Positions 27,841-37,111 are shown, counted from the first letter of the stretch. The stretch is 64,000 nt of DNA from Desulfocicer vacuolatum DSM 3385 (GCF_900176365.1 NZ_FWXY01000017.1:60242-124241), one strand, 5' to 3'. The notes: generated from the sequence alone by a model not told the origin. Program-made: numbers and translations.

Positions 27841-28275
27841 TTATCCCAGCAACTTGGCAAGATCTTTTCCGTAATCCTGGGCCATGACCACACCACCGTC
27901 AAGCCAGCTGGCCTTGAGTGTCAAGGGGGAACCCACCATGTTCATGCCGTAAATGTTCACCATGGTATCAAATATTCGCTGGGGGGCTTCCCCACTCCAT
28001 CCAAAGGCCCCAAAGGAACCGCCGGGAAGGCCTTTTAATTCTGCCCGTTCGGCAAGGAACAGCACCTGTTTCATGGAAGAGATCATCTCTCCATGGTAGG
28101 TGGCAGAACCAAAGAGATATCCGTCAAAACCTTTCAAGGCCTCTTCTGATTTGACTTCATTGGCATTTTTCAAGGTGGCGCCATGCCCGGAAATACGAAT
28201 GCCTTCGGCAATGAGCTCAGCAATTTTAAGGGTCTCTCTGGAACGGGTTGCGTAAACAATTAAAACTTCAGCCAT
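27841..28275 (-). CDS. Flavodoxin-like protein
   Basis: A 144-residue single-domain flavodoxin fold with the FMN phosphate loop YATRSRETLKIAE, the isoalloxazine loops GSATYHGEM and GAFGWSGEAPQ. It resembles the flavodoxin half of flavodiiron proteins (compare SYGWSGESV in Roo). It is a probable cytoplasmic electron carrier. AAAGGAGAG precedes the ATG. It is in a minus-strand row with the TauE exporter and the APH-like kinase. Confidence 0.85.
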   Translation of the reverse strand: MAEVLIVYATRSRETLKIAELIAEGIRISGHGATLKNANEVKSEEALKGFDGYLFGSATYHGEMISSMKQVLFLAERAELKGLPGGSFGAFGWSGEAPQRIFDTMVNIYGMNMVGSPLTLKASWLDGGVVMAQDYGKDLAKLLG

Positions 28276-28309
28276 GTTACTCTCCTTTTTCTGGTAAATA
28301 TTAAAATTT

Positions 28310-29104
28310 TTAAAAAGCAGACCAGATCATGCGAACTGCCACTACATATAGCAGCAATGCAAAAATTCTTTTAAGCTTATCCACGGGAAGGGTGTGGGCA
28401 AGCTTTGCCCCCAACGGGGCAGTGCAAACACTGGCTGACACAATCCCTGCAAGAGCCGTGCCTTGAATGTATCCCAAACTGTAAGGGGGCAAATCCGACA
28501 TTCCCCATCCATTGAGCAGGTATCCCATGGTGCCTGCCACGGCAATGGGAAATCCAATGGCGGCAGAGGTGCCAATGGCGTTACGCATGGCTGTATTATG
28601 CCACACCAGAAAAGGAACGGACAAGGTTCCACCGCCAATACCCACCAGACTGGAAAAAATGCCAATAACCCCACCGGCACCAAACATACCCGGGGCACCG
28701 GGAATTTCCCGGTTGGGCTTGGGCTTGATGCCAAGAAGCATCTGGGTGCCCACATAAAAAAGGAAAACCGCAAAAAATCCCTTTAAAAAATTGGTACTGA
28801 GCTGGGAAGCGACCCATGCCCCCACAAAGGTACCCACCAGAATGCCCGGGGTTATTTTAAGGACCACCGGCCAGGCAACCCCTCCCCTTTGATGGTGGGA
28901 ACGCACACTTGACAGGGAGGTAAACAAAATACTGGCCAGGGATGTACCCAAGGCCAGGTGAAGAATATGGTCATGGGCAAAGCCCTGGCCTGTGAACGCA
29001 AAGGTGAGCATGGGAACAATGACAAGTCCGCCCCCAATACCCAGAAGACCGGCCAGAACTCCGGCAAGGGCCCCCAGGGCAAGATAAAGAAAAATCAGTG
29101 ACAT
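28310..29104 (-). CDS. TauE/SafE-family anion exporter
   Basis: A 264-residue inner-membrane protein with about eight TM helices and the paired glycine-rich motifs GLLGIGGGLVIVPML and SSLVGIGGGTLSVPFL typical of TauE/SafE (DUF81). Family members export sulfite, sulfoacetate or related organic anions. The ATG at 29104 is preferred over a TTG one codon earlier; GGAG lies upstream. No sulfur-anion gene adjoins it, so the substrate is open. Confidence 0.88.
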   Translation of the reverse strand: MSLIFLYLALGALAGVLAGLLGIGGGLVIVPMLTFAFTGQGFAHDHILHLALGTSLASILFTSLSSVRSHHQRGGVAWPVVLKITPGILVGTFVGAWVASQLSTNFLKGFFAVFLFYVGTQMLLGIKPKPNREIPGAPGMFGAGGVIGIFSSLVGIGGGTLSVPFLVWHNTAMRNAIGTSAAIGFPIAVAGTMGYLLNGWGMSDLPPYSLGYIQGTALAGIVSASVCTAPLGAKLAHTLPVDKLKRIFALLLYVVAVRMIWSAF

Positions 29105-29273
29105 CAAACCGTCTCCAGAGCAGTATTACTGCCGTATCATTATAATGGCCCATGATGCCTGTTCCCACACATATATAAAGCTCAGAAGCTGTTTAAGATT
29201 AAACATTCCAATCCATTGCATGTATTGAGACAGATAACATGGACCCAATTAGAAACTAAAACAATTTAAGTTT

Positions 29274-30428
29274 TTAACAAAGAATATTTCGATCAATATC
29301 GGCCACACGGTTCTGGCCGGTCATGAACATGGCTTTTTTAAATATTTTTTTAACATGCTCCATGTGCAGTCGTACCCCCAGGGTTCCTCCTCCCACAGCG
29401 GCCCGGATGATGTCCCGGCCCAACAGCACGGCATCGGCACCAAGTGCAATCATTTTAAGAACATCATATCCGGTCCTTATCCCACCGTCCACCGTGATAA
29501 ACACCTTGCCCTTAAGGCGATGGGCAATTTCCGGTAACACCTCGGCGGTGCCGGGGGTTGCATCCAGTACCCTTCCCCCATGGTTGGACACTCCCACCAC
29601 CTTTGCCCCTGCTTCGGCACAGGCTTCGGCATCTTCCAAAGCCATGATGCCCTTGGTGATAAAAGGTAAAGAGGTGAATTCCACCAGCTCCTTGATATCT
29701 TTTACGCTTTTTCTGAACACCGGCTGATTATTCCGGGCCATGATGGTGGAACCACAGCCGTCCAGATCGAGACCCACAGCAGGGCATCCGGCATCTTCGG
29801 CCATGTGAATCAGTTTCTTTAACACATCCTGTGCCCTGGGCTTAAAAATGGGAATGCCCTGGCCTTTTTCCTCTTTAAGCACCTGCAGGGCAGGATTGTT
29901 TTCCGGCGTATAAAACCAGGTATCTCCCCGCCAGCCGATGGTACCTGCTTCCCGACATCCATTGACAATGGCCCGGCAAAAATCCTTTTCCGGCATGGCA
30001 TCATTGTATTTTTCTATGCCTGCGGTGGAAGCACCCATCACAGGAAACTCCAGATTCATACCCAAAAAATCAATGGATGCGTCGGGTTCCGCATGCTCCC
30101 CCACCACCCTCATTTTAAGACGCAGATTCATAAGGGCCTGGGCATTATTCCGAAAGGAAGAGCCCTGGCCTGCCCCACCAAATCCAATGGGTTTGCCATA
30201 GGCTTCTTTCTGGCAAACCTTGTCAAAATTACCGTCACAGGCAGGATAGGCCGCACACAATCCTTTAAGACGCTTTCTGGCTTGATCTCTTACATCTTCA
30301 GGGGTGGCAGGAATTCCCGCCTCAAGATCCAGGATCAACTTTCCCGCTGCCATGCAGGTGGTACAGTGATCCGGTGCAGTGTCCTGCTCAACTTCCGTGT
30401 GACACATCGTACAATACCATTTTGCCAT
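29274..30428 (-). CDS. FMN-dependent alpha-hydroxy-acid oxidoreductase with N-terminal rubredoxin-like knuckle
   Basis: A 384-residue protein. The first 25 residues carry CTMCHTEVEQDTAPDHCTTC, a four-Cys metal site. The rest is a lactate-oxidase/glycolate-oxidase-type barrel with VSNHGGRVLD (catalytic His and Arg) and VDGGIRTGYDVLKMIALGA and GRDI (FMN phosphate). The added metal site could pass electrons from FMN to rubredoxin-dependent partners; this is inferred. The start MAKWYC at 30428 has AAGGAG upstream. Its substrate may be a short 2-hydroxy acid, but the fold is shared with type 2 isopentenyl diphosphate isomerase. Confidence 0.82.
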   Translation of the reverse strand: MAKWYCTMCHTEVEQDTAPDHCTTCMAAGKLILDLEAGIPATPEDVRDQARKRLKGLCAAYPACDGNFDKVCQKEAYGKPIGFGGAGQGSSFRNNAQALMNLRLKMRVVGEHAEPDASIDFLGMNLEFPVMGASTAGIEKYNDAMPEKDFCRAIVNGCREAGTIGWRGDTWFYTPENNPALQVLKEEKGQGIPIFKPRAQDVLKKLIHMAEDAGCPAVGLDLDGCGSTIMARNNQPVFRKSVKDIKELVEFTSLPFITKGIMALEDAEACAEAGAKVVGVSNHGGRVLDATPGTAEVLPEIAHRLKGKVFITVDGGIRTGYDVLKMIALGADAVLLGRDIIRAAVGGGTLGVRLHMEHVKKIFKKAMFMTGQNRVADIDRNILC

Positions 30429-30453
30429 ATTTGAACTCCTTTTTTTATATGAT

Positions 30454-30494
30454 ACAGTTCCGGCCGGGCCCATTGCCCCTCGGGGGGGCGGCAT
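30454..30494 (+). repeat. Repeat F copy 1
   Basis: A 41-bp GC-rich segment (ACAGTTCCGGCCGGGCCCAT, then TGCCCCTCGGGGGGGCGGC) just upstream of the FMN oxidoreductase ribosome site. A near-identical reverse copy lies at 45185-45227. Confidence 0.75.
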
Positions 30495-30527
30495 AGTACC
30501 CTTTTCAATATTTTTTGTGTTCACCGG

Positions 30528-31376
30528 TTATAAAATGGCCCGGGAAACCTTCCGGGCATCAAATGCGTGGGAAATCAAAGTCTTTTTCCCAAGGGCCTTG
30601 ATCCTTTGATGAAAAGGCACGGTTTCCTGCTCATACAACACCCCAGTGGGAATTTTATCCCCCCATTTCATGGCAAGGGCCATGGCCTTGGCAAAGTCTG
30701 CACTGTCATGGCCGGTCTCTTCAATGTCATACACCCGATCCATGTACCATTTCTGGGTATTTATTTTATTAAAAGAGACACAGGGCTGCAAAATATCAAT
30801 AAGGGCAAAACCGGGATATGCCATGGCCCGCCGGATCAAGTCGGTGAGCTGCTCAGTCTTTCCGGAAAATCCCCGGGCCAAAAAACCGATGCCGGCTGCA
30901 AGGGCCACAGACATGGGGTTAAAGGACTGGGAGGTGGTGCCCTGGTTCTGAAGCCGGGTCACCGTTCCAAGGGCAGTGGTGGGAGATGCCTGACCTTTGG
31001 TTAACCCATACACCTGATTATTATGAACCAGCAGAGTGATATCCACATTTCGTCGAATGGCCGCCAAAAAATGGTTTCCCCCTTCACCATAACAGTCTCC
31101 GTCCCCGGAATTCACCACAATATTCAAATCATGATTGGCCGTCTTTGCGCCGGTGGCCACAGGAAGAGCTCGGCCATGGAGGGTATGGAAAATATTGCCC
31201 TGGATGAAATGGGGGGTCTTGCCTGCCTGCCCGATGCCGGAAATAAACATCATTTTTTCCGGGGGAATATTCTGGGCAGCAAAGGCCTGTTTCATGGCAT
31301 TCAAAATTAAAAAATTGCCACACCCCGGACACCACTTGTTTTCGAAATCATTATTGTAATCGTTGGGTTGGACCAT
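30528..31376 (-). CDS. korB: 2-oxoacid:ferredoxin oxidoreductase, beta subunit
   Basis: A 282-residue thiamine diphosphate subunit with the cluster-ligand motif WCPGCGNF and the ThDP/Mg site NSGDGDCYGEGGNHF followed by HNNQVYGLTKGQ. With the alpha subunit four bases upstream it forms a cytoplasmic enzyme that oxidises a 2-oxoacid to an acyl-CoA and reduces ferredoxin. 2-oxoglutarate is the best guess (KorB), helped by a citrate synthase gene at 34309, but pyruvate or branched 2-oxoacids are possible. Confidence 0.85.
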   Translation of the reverse strand: MVQPNDYNNDFENKWCPGCGNFLILNAMKQAFAAQNIPPEKMMFISGIGQAGKTPHFIQGNIFHTLHGRALPVATGAKTANHDLNIVVNSGDGDCYGEGGNHFLAAIRRNVDITLLVHNNQVYGLTKGQASPTTALGTVTRLQNQGTTSQSFNPMSVALAAGIGFLARGFSGKTEQLTDLIRRAMAYPGFALIDILQPCVSFNKINTQKWYMDRVYDIEETGHDSADFAKAMALAMKWGDKIPTGVLYEQETVPFHQRIKALGKKTLISHAFDARKVSRAIL

Positions 31377-31379
31377 ATT

Positions 31380-33080
31380 TTACTCCATTATCTGTGTGGT
31401 TTTTTCAATGATATATTCCGGATAAAGGGGCCGTCCGTCGTCTTTTAAAACAGCACCATGATAAAAAAGACCCGTTTCCCGGGAAATAATCTGCCCCATC
31501 TGGCAATTTGAATTCTGTTCCACCATGATAAATGTCCTGTCTTTCAATATATCCCGCCACCGGTCACGGTCCAGGGGCCAGATCTCTTTTATTAACACCG
31601 CACCCACGTCTTTTCCCTTTTGTCTTAGTGCCGTGCACGCTTCAATGATGATCTCCCGGGAAGAGCCCCAGCCCACCAAAAGGGTATTGCTGTCTCCATG
31701 GAGGACCCGGGGCAGGTCCATCTCCTGGATCATGGCCTTGCATTTTCCATTCCTTTTTTTACTCATTGCTATTTTGTTTTCAGCATCTTCACTGATCTGA
31801 CCGGCTTCGTTGTGCTCATTGCCCGTGGCCCGGACAATGGCTTTCCCCCTGCCGGGAATTGCCCTGGGGGAGATGCCGTCCTGTGTGAAGCAATACCGCA
31901 TGTATTGCCCGGGATCTGTCATATCATCGTCATGGCAGATAAAGGTGGGAAGATTTTCATCAACAACAAAAGTATTCTCCTGGGTCACCTGGGAATTATT
32001 CAAAAACTGGTCCGTTAAAACAATGGCAGGCACCTGGTATTTTTCTGACAGGGCAAAGGCTTTCTTTGTTAATTCAAAGGCTTCCATGGGACTTCCCGGA
32101 GCAAACACAAACCGGGGAAAACTGTCCTGGGATGCGTTGAGAACAAATAACAAATCTGCCTGGGCCGTGCGGGTGGGAAGTCCTGTGGCCGGCCCGGGGC
32201 GCTGGGCATTGACAATGACCAGGGGCGTTTCCGATATGGCAGCCAGCCCCAATCCTTCGGTCATGAGACAAAAGCCCCCTCCGGAAGTGGCGGTCAGGGA
32301 ACGAACACCGGCAAAGGAAGCGCCTATGGCCATATTAACAGCGGCAATCTCATCCTCTGCCTGCTCCATCACTATGGGTAATTTGTCCATAAACGGTACC
32401 ACGCTTGTCATGATTCCCGTGGCAGGACTCATGGGATAAAAGGAGAAAAAGCGGCAATCAGATGCCAGGGCACCCATGGCAATGGCCCGGGACCCGTTAA
32501 TAATAACGGCACCGGTATCCTGGGGCGTCCAGGAAAACTTTTTTGAAAATCGAATCTCACCGGCAGCCCCATACCCCTTTTTTGCTGCAGTGGTATTTAA
32601 ATTAATGATTTTTTCTCCCTTGGCGGCAAAGCGATTTTTCAGGAGATTTTCAAGTATTTTATATGGGGCACCCAGTATGGATAAAATAGCACCGGCGGCA
32701 ACGGTGTTGGCTGTAATGGCTCCACCGGCTTCTTTGGCCAATCCTTTCAGGGGAATGGACAAAATATTTTCTTTAAAACCCACATCTGTGTCAGAATTAA
32801 GAATCACCATGGCATCTTGTGCAAGGTTATCACGGTTCAAAGAAAGCGTACGCTGATCCAGGGCCACCAGAATATCCAGTCCGTTACCCGGGGCTTTCAC
32901 CGGTTCATCGCTGATTCTAAGCAGATTAAAACTGTGGCCCCCCCTGATTCTGGATTCAAAATCATCCACGGAGAATATGAAAAGACCGGCACCATGGCAC
33001 ACTTGGGACAAAAGTGTCCCGATTGTTTGAATGCCCTGCCCCGCTTCTCCGCCAATCTTCACTGTAATATCTATTGTCAT
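31380..33080 (-). CDS. korA: 2-oxoacid:ferredoxin oxidoreductase, fused gamma-alpha subunit
   Basis: A 566-residue fusion. The N-terminal gamma domain (about 1-185) shows VKIGGEAGQGIQTIGTLLSQ and SRIRGGHSFNLLR. The alpha part (about 190-566) has NGSRAIAMGALASDCRFFS, FYPMSPATGIM, EDEIAAVNMAIGASFAGVRS and TATSGGGFCLMTEGLGLA. This is the usual bacterial KorA layout. It precedes korB by three bases in the same operon. It holds CoA-binding and 2-oxoacid selectivity residues, which cannot be resolved by eye. Confidence 0.88.
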   Translation of the reverse strand: MTIDITVKIGGEAGQGIQTIGTLLSQVCHGAGLFIFSVDDFESRIRGGHSFNLLRISDEPVKAPGNGLDILVALDQRTLSLNRDNLAQDAMVILNSDTDVGFKENILSIPLKGLAKEAGGAITANTVAAGAILSILGAPYKILENLLKNRFAAKGEKIINLNTTAAKKGYGAAGEIRFSKKFSWTPQDTGAVIINGSRAIAMGALASDCRFFSFYPMSPATGIMTSVVPFMDKLPIVMEQAEDEIAAVNMAIGASFAGVRSLTATSGGGFCLMTEGLGLAAISETPLVIVNAQRPGPATGLPTRTAQADLLFVLNASQDSFPRFVFAPGSPMEAFELTKKAFALSEKYQVPAIVLTDQFLNNSQVTQENTFVVDENLPTFICHDDDMTDPGQYMRYCFTQDGISPRAIPGRGKAIVRATGNEHNEAGQISEDAENKIAMSKKRNGKCKAMIQEMDLPRVLHGDSNTLLVGWGSSREIIIEACTALRQKGKDVGAVLIKEIWPLDRDRWRDILKDRTFIMVEQNSNCQMGQIISRETGLFYHGAVLKDDGRPLYPEYIIEKTTQIME

Positions 33081-33688
33081 TGTTTCCCCTTGCGAAATTA
33101 TCGGTTAAGGTGAGAATAATCAATGTATGTCAATTCTGATCTGAAGCCTTCCCTGCCCGAATTGATACAGTTTATAATGCCTTGGATCGGGTTTGAGATG
33201 GAATGAAACCCTGAGTGCCCTTGATAATATTCTGGTTGCAAATGGTGTCATAAATATATATTTTTTTCAAGACTCATATTCAATTCCAAGTGACTTCCCC
33301 GGGGGTAAAATGGAACATATTACCCTGCGGCCCCATACAATTTATGGGAACGTTCCAGCAAAAAGTGGGCCATAAAAACTACGTTGAAATGATTTTGACA
33401 TCTTGACCCGTCTAATGGTATGAAACTTGTATTGTCATATTTAGATTCCCATGGGTCCGAAGATCTCATTTCTCATACCACATGGGATATGTTCAATTTC
33501 AAAGAAACACATTAGGGACTCAGACCTTATTGATCTATCATTTACTACTCAATGGTTGTTATTTTCTATGAATGAGACCCCGAATAAATGGTAGATTAAA
33601 AATTGCCGACTCCCTTATGTGACGTCAAACTGGAGAACTTATGGCTGACGAGTTAGATTAAAGAATATCAAATTAAGGATGAGGAACA
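33081..33688. other. Intergenic region with repeat C
   Basis: No supported gene in 608 bases; a 60-codon open frame at 33193 has no ribosome site and no recognisable protein features. The stretch holds repeat C (33513-33616). AT-rich sequence around 33385-33470 may contain promoters, but none is clear. Confidence 0.65.
33513..33616 (-). repeat. Repeat C copy 1
   Basis: About 104 bp, AGGGACTCAGACC to GCCGACTCCCTTA. It matches 46457-46558 in reverse along its whole length (ATTTACC/ATTTACT, GGTTGTTA and CGAATAAA phrases in the same order). AGGGA-type sequences at both ends give short inverted termini. Confidence 0.8.
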
Positions 33689-33961
33689 ATGACTGAAGTT
33701 GAAAATGATCGAGAAAACTGCGCAAAGGTCTACTCACTGAGCACATGCAGCCACTGCAAAGCTGCCAAGCGCTTTCTCAGTGACTGTAGTGTGGAATACA
33801 CGTTTATTGATGTGGACTGCTTAAAAGGAAATGAACGCAAGGCCATTGTGGCAGATATCAAAGAACTGAATCCAAGATGCTCTTTTCCCACCATTGTCAT
33901 CAATGAAAAGGTGATTGTGGGATTCCAGGAAGATGAAATCAAGGAGGCGCTGGGACTCTGA
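33689..33961 (+). CDS. Glutaredoxin-family protein
   Basis: A 90-residue thioredoxin-fold protein with the active site STCSHCKAAK (CSHC), the cis-proline loop CSFPTIVIN and GFQEDEIKEAL near the end. It reduces disulfides or carries electrons in the cytoplasm. GAGGAAC precedes the ATG. It is followed two bases later by a ferredoxin:thioredoxin reductase-like gene, so the pair likely forms a ferredoxin-driven disulfide relay. Confidence 0.88.
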   Translation: MTEVENDRENCAKVYSLSTCSHCKAAKRFLSDCSVEYTFIDVDCLKGNERKAIVADIKELNPRCSFPTIVINEKVIVGFQEDEIKEALGL

Positions 33962-33963
33962 AA

Positions 33964-34293
33964 ATGGACATTAAAGACCTGTATGAAAAACTGAAAAAAA
34001 TTCATGAACCCAAGGGGTACTACTTTAATAAAGACCGTGAGCTTGTATATGAACTCCTTGATTCTCTTATAAACAACAAGGGAATTTACGGCTACATGGC
34101 ATGCCCCTGCCGCTTGGCATGCGGAGACAAAGAGGCAGACAAAGACATTATCTGCCCCTGTGCTTATCGGGAAGCCGATGTCAAAGAGTACGGAGCCTGT
34201 TATTGCGGGCTTTATGTTTCAGAATCCCTTCACCAGGGAAAAAGGGCGGCGGAATATGTTCCGGAAAGAAGACCCCCGGAAAAAATATTTTAG
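33964..34293 (+). CDS. Ferredoxin:thioredoxin reductase catalytic-chain-like protein
   Basis: A 109-residue protein with the Cys pattern of the catalytic chain: ACPCRLACGDK, IICPCAYREADV and GACYCGLYVS. These residues bind a [4Fe-4S] cluster next to a redox disulfide. It takes electrons from ferredoxin to reduce a thioredoxin-fold partner, most simply the glutaredoxin encoded directly upstream. In anaerobes a separate variable chain is often missing, as here. Confidence 0.88.
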   Translation: MDIKDLYEKLKKIHEPKGYYFNKDRELVYELLDSLINNKGIYGYMACPCRLACGDKEADKDIICPCAYREADVKEYGACYCGLYVSESLHQGKRAAEYVPERRPPEKIF

Positions 34294-34308
34294 ACCAGGA
34301 GGATAACT

Positions 34309-35496
34309 ATGAATGAATGCATGCCGGTAATGAACACAGGCCTTCGGGGTGCCAGTGTGGCCAGTACAAAAATCAGCAATGTGGACGGGGCAAAAGGAAA
34401 ATTGATCTATCGCGGATACCTTGTGGCAGACCTTGCCGAAAAGGCATCCTTTGAGGAGATCATATATCTGCTGCTTTATGAAGACCTTCCCACCCGGGAT
34501 GCGCTGGCTCAATTCAAGCAGCATCTTCTGGGCAAAAGACCAATTGATAAATCTGTCTTTGAATTCATGAAAGCACTGCCCCCCTCCTCCAGCCCCATGG
34601 ATGTTTTCCAGGCAGCCATCCCCCTTCTTGCCCGGGCCGATGCCCGTGCAGAAGAAAAAACCATTGACGCGGCCCTGGAAAGTGCACTTAATATCATTGC
34701 CGGTTTTCCCACCCTTGTTGCGGCATGGGAGCGCATCCGCAATAAAAAAGCTGTGGTGTCTCCCCGGGATGATTTGGACCACGGTGCCAATTTTCTATAC
34801 ATGCTTAAAGGCGAAATGCCCCATCCTGAAATCATGCATTTCTTTGACACCGCTCTTGTGCTCCACGCAGAACACTCCTTTAATGCCTCCACCTTCACGG
34901 CCCGCCAGGTGGCCTCCACAAGGGCGCACATGTATGCTTCCCTGTCTGCTGCCATGGGGTCCCTTTCCGGAGAACTCCATGGCGGGGCCAATGTGAGGGT
35001 GATGGAGATGCTCAAAGCCATTGGCACCTCTGATGCCATTGATCCTTATATTGAAAATACCCTTGCCTCAGGGGGTAAAATCATGGGACTTGGCCACGCC
35101 GTTTACCAGGTGGACGATCCCCGGGCCGATATCCTGGCCCCCATGTCCCGGCGACTGGGGGAAATCATCGGAGACACCCGATGGTACGAACTGTCCAAAG
35201 AACTTGAAATAAAAGCAAAAAAAGCGTTTAAAACCCACAAGAACATGGATATTTTTGTGAACGTTGATTTTTACAGTGCCTCACTTTTTTACACCATGGG
35301 GATTCCCACGGATTTTTTTACCCCCATCTTTGCCCTGTCCCGGGTGAGTGGCTGGGCAGCCCACGTCATTGAAGAGCAATTTGCAACAGCCGCTCCCAAA
35401 CCGGCCCTGTACAGACCCGGAGCCACCTATGTGGGCGATTATTGCGGACCCAATGAATGCAGTTTTGTTGACATTGATAACAGAAAAGGAGACTAA
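34309..35496 (+). CDS. Citrate synthase (or 2-methylcitrate synthase)
   Basis: A 395-residue citrate-synthase-fold enzyme with SGELHGGANVRVMEML and MGLGHAVYQVDDPRA (catalytic His residues) and VNVDFYSASLFYTMGIP (catalytic Asp). It condenses oxaloacetate with acetyl-CoA, or propionyl-CoA in the methylcitrate branch; the sequence does not decide by eye. AGGAGGAT precedes the ATG. It lies 15 bp after the ferredoxin:thioredoxin reductase-like gene and six bases before the rubredoxin-DUF2231 gene. Confidence 0.9.
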   Translation: MNECMPVMNTGLRGASVASTKISNVDGAKGKLIYRGYLVADLAEKASFEEIIYLLLYEDLPTRDALAQFKQHLLGKRPIDKSVFEFMKALPPSSSPMDVFQAAIPLLARADARAEEKTIDAALESALNIIAGFPTLVAAWERIRNKKAVVSPRDDLDHGANFLYMLKGEMPHPEIMHFFDTALVLHAEHSFNASTFTARQVASTRAHMYASLSAAMGSLSGELHGGANVRVMEMLKAIGTSDAIDPYIENTLASGGKIMGLGHAVYQVDDPRADILAPMSRRLGEIIGDTRWYELSKELEIKAKKAFKTHKNMDIFVNVDFYSASLFYTMGIPTDFFTPIFALSRVSGWAAHVIEEQFATAAPKPALYRPGATYVGDYCGPNECSFVDIDNRKGD

Positions 35497-35501
35497 GCGG
35501 C

Positions 35502-36188
35502 ATGAAAAAATGGAAATGTATTATTTGTGGTTACATTCACGAAGGAGAAGAACCACCGGAGATGTGCCCCATCTGCAAGGCACCTGCTTCAAAATTTATT
35601 CTTTTGAAAGAAGAAGAAGCAGAAAATTCTCCGGGCAAGGTGAATAAAACGTCCGGGAAACCCAAGGCATCCACCGACCCATCTGACAAGGAAAAAATAA
35701 AAGCCCTGGAAATGGAAATTAAAGAGGTCCGACGCAAAAAAATTCGTTTGTTTCGCATGGTGGATTTCATGCTGGACCAGATGCTGAAACACCACCTCCA
35801 CCCCGTGTCTGTTCATTTCCCCAATGGGGTTCTGCCCGTTGCAGTGCTCTTTTTTGTGGCAGCACTGATATTTAATATGGATTCCCTGGCAACGGCAGGC
35901 TTTTACAACATCGTGGTGGTGCTTGTGGCGCTTCCCCTGGTTATTTTCGCAGGATTTGTGGAATGGACAAAAAAATACAATTCAGCCATGACCATGTTCT
36001 TTAAAATTAAAATCATCGCCGCATTTGTCACCTTTCTGGCATGCCTGGTGAGCCTGGTGTGGTTTATGAAAGATCCTGGGGTGCTTCACTCCTGTTATGC
36101 ATGGCTCTTTATTCTCATCAACGCCGGAATGCTGGGTGCCGCCGGTGTGGCAGGTTTTCTGGGGGGAAAACTGGTTTTCAAAGATTAA
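35502..36188 (+). CDS. Rubredoxin-like domain fused to a DUF2231-type membrane protein
   Basis: A 228-residue protein. The N-terminus (1-35) is a rubrerythrin-type rubredoxin knuckle, CIICGYIHEGEEPPEMCPIC. A charged linker (about 40-80) leads to four hydrophobic segments (about 103-220) with HHLHPVSVHFPNGVLPVAVL, typical of DUF2231 proteins, where the His residues may bind haem. The layout suggests electron transfer between a cytoplasmic rubredoxin centre and a membrane site. The role is unknown. Confidence 0.8.
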   Translation: MKKWKCIICGYIHEGEEPPEMCPICKAPASKFILLKEEEAENSPGKVNKTSGKPKASTDPSDKEKIKALEMEIKEVRRKKIRLFRMVDFMLDQMLKHHLHPVSVHFPNGVLPVAVLFFVAALIFNMDSLATAGFYNIVVVLVALPLVIFAGFVEWTKKYNSAMTMFFKIKIIAAFVTFLACLVSLVWFMKDPGVLHSCYAWLFILINAGMLGAAGVAGFLGGKLVFKD

Positions 36189-37002
36189 TCACCGCCTTTG
36201 CATGGGGATCAAAGGGATTTTTACGGATGGCCAGGGAAAAGATATAGGGATAATGCACCTTGAGGTGCTGGAGATAATAAAGCCACTGTTCCAGCATAAG
36301 ACGATAGGCCCGGCTCATATCCATGGCAAGATGCCGGACATCCGAAGGGGGCAGCTCCCTAAAATTTTCCCGACACTCCAATTCATCTGTGAGGTGAAAC
36401 ACGGCCAGAAGAACCTCGCTGAATCCCTCATCTTCAATAATGGCAGGATTTTCAAGCAGACTGATCAAAGCTCTGCGTCGGCTGGTTAAAAAGTCACGCA
36501 GGTCTTTGAATTCAACAAGATCACTGATATCAAGATTAAATTTATGTCTTTTTAATTGCCTCTGTGCAGCAATGAAGTGTTCCCCGGTCCATTTGGTGCT
36601 CACCATGAGATGCTGCCGGATGGTTTTCATCTCGGTGTCACATCGGGAAAAAATGGTCAAAAGCCGGTATCCGGTTTCGCTGAAAAAAATTCCCAAAACC
36701 ATGTTAATTTTTCGCATGCGATTCCGGGCCTCCCGCCGGAGCAGGATCAACTCCGTTCCATTGGCAATAACCCCCAGAAAACTGCCGCCCCCCAACACAA
36801 TCAAAAAAATGGACAACAACCGGGAAGCTGTAACTGTGGGATGGATATCTCCATACCCCACCGTGGACATGGTTACAATGTTAAAATAAAAGGCATCGGT
36901 GAAGCTAAGGGACTCAAAATGCATGAATCCAAGGGTACCCAGCACGGTGATGCCAATGAAAATAAGAAAAAATATCTGTAGTCGTCGTTTGACTTCGCTC
37001 AT
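36178..37002 (-). CDS. Two-TM potassium-type ion channel
   Basis: A 274-residue inner-membrane channel subunit. TM1 (about 9-28), the pore helix and the selectivity filter TMSTVGYGDIHP, then TM2 (about 60-82) match KcsA/Kch-like channels. The C-terminal 185 residues are charged and mostly helical, without a visible RCK nucleotide-binding motif. GAGGTG precedes MSEVKRR at 37002. Its last 11 bp overlap the convergent rubredoxin-DUF2231 gene. Confidence 0.85.
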   Translation of the reverse strand: MSEVKRRLQIFFLIFIGITVLGTLGFMHFESLSFTDAFYFNIVTMSTVGYGDIHPTVTASRLLSIFLIVLGGGSFLGVIANGTELILLRREARNRMRKINMVLGIFFSETGYRLLTIFSRCDTEMKTIRQHLMVSTKWTGEHFIAAQRQLKRHKFNLDISDLVEFKDLRDFLTSRRRALISLLENPAIIEDEGFSEVLLAVFHLTDELECRENFRELPPSDVRHLAMDMSRAYRLMLEQWLYYLQHLKVHYPYIFSLAIRKNPFDPHAKAVINL

Positions 37003-37020
37003 GGCACCTCTGGGAATTTT

Positions 37021-37111
37021 TTTTACACGAAATACTCCGCAGATCAAAAGCGTATTTCACACTTGATTTTGGGCACAACCGGATCAGAATAAGGTCTGCC
37101 CGTGGCAGTTA
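37021..37111 (-). repeat. Repeat A copy 8
   Basis: A full-length but diverged copy between the channel start and the ferritin-like gene at 37276, oriented with both (minus). The GAAATAC/GTATTTC pairing is kept. Confidence 0.75.

Noticed and set aside
33193..33375. 60-codon open frame in the gap before the glutaredoxin gene
   Set aside because: No ribosome site, no recognisable motif, and unusual composition for this genome.
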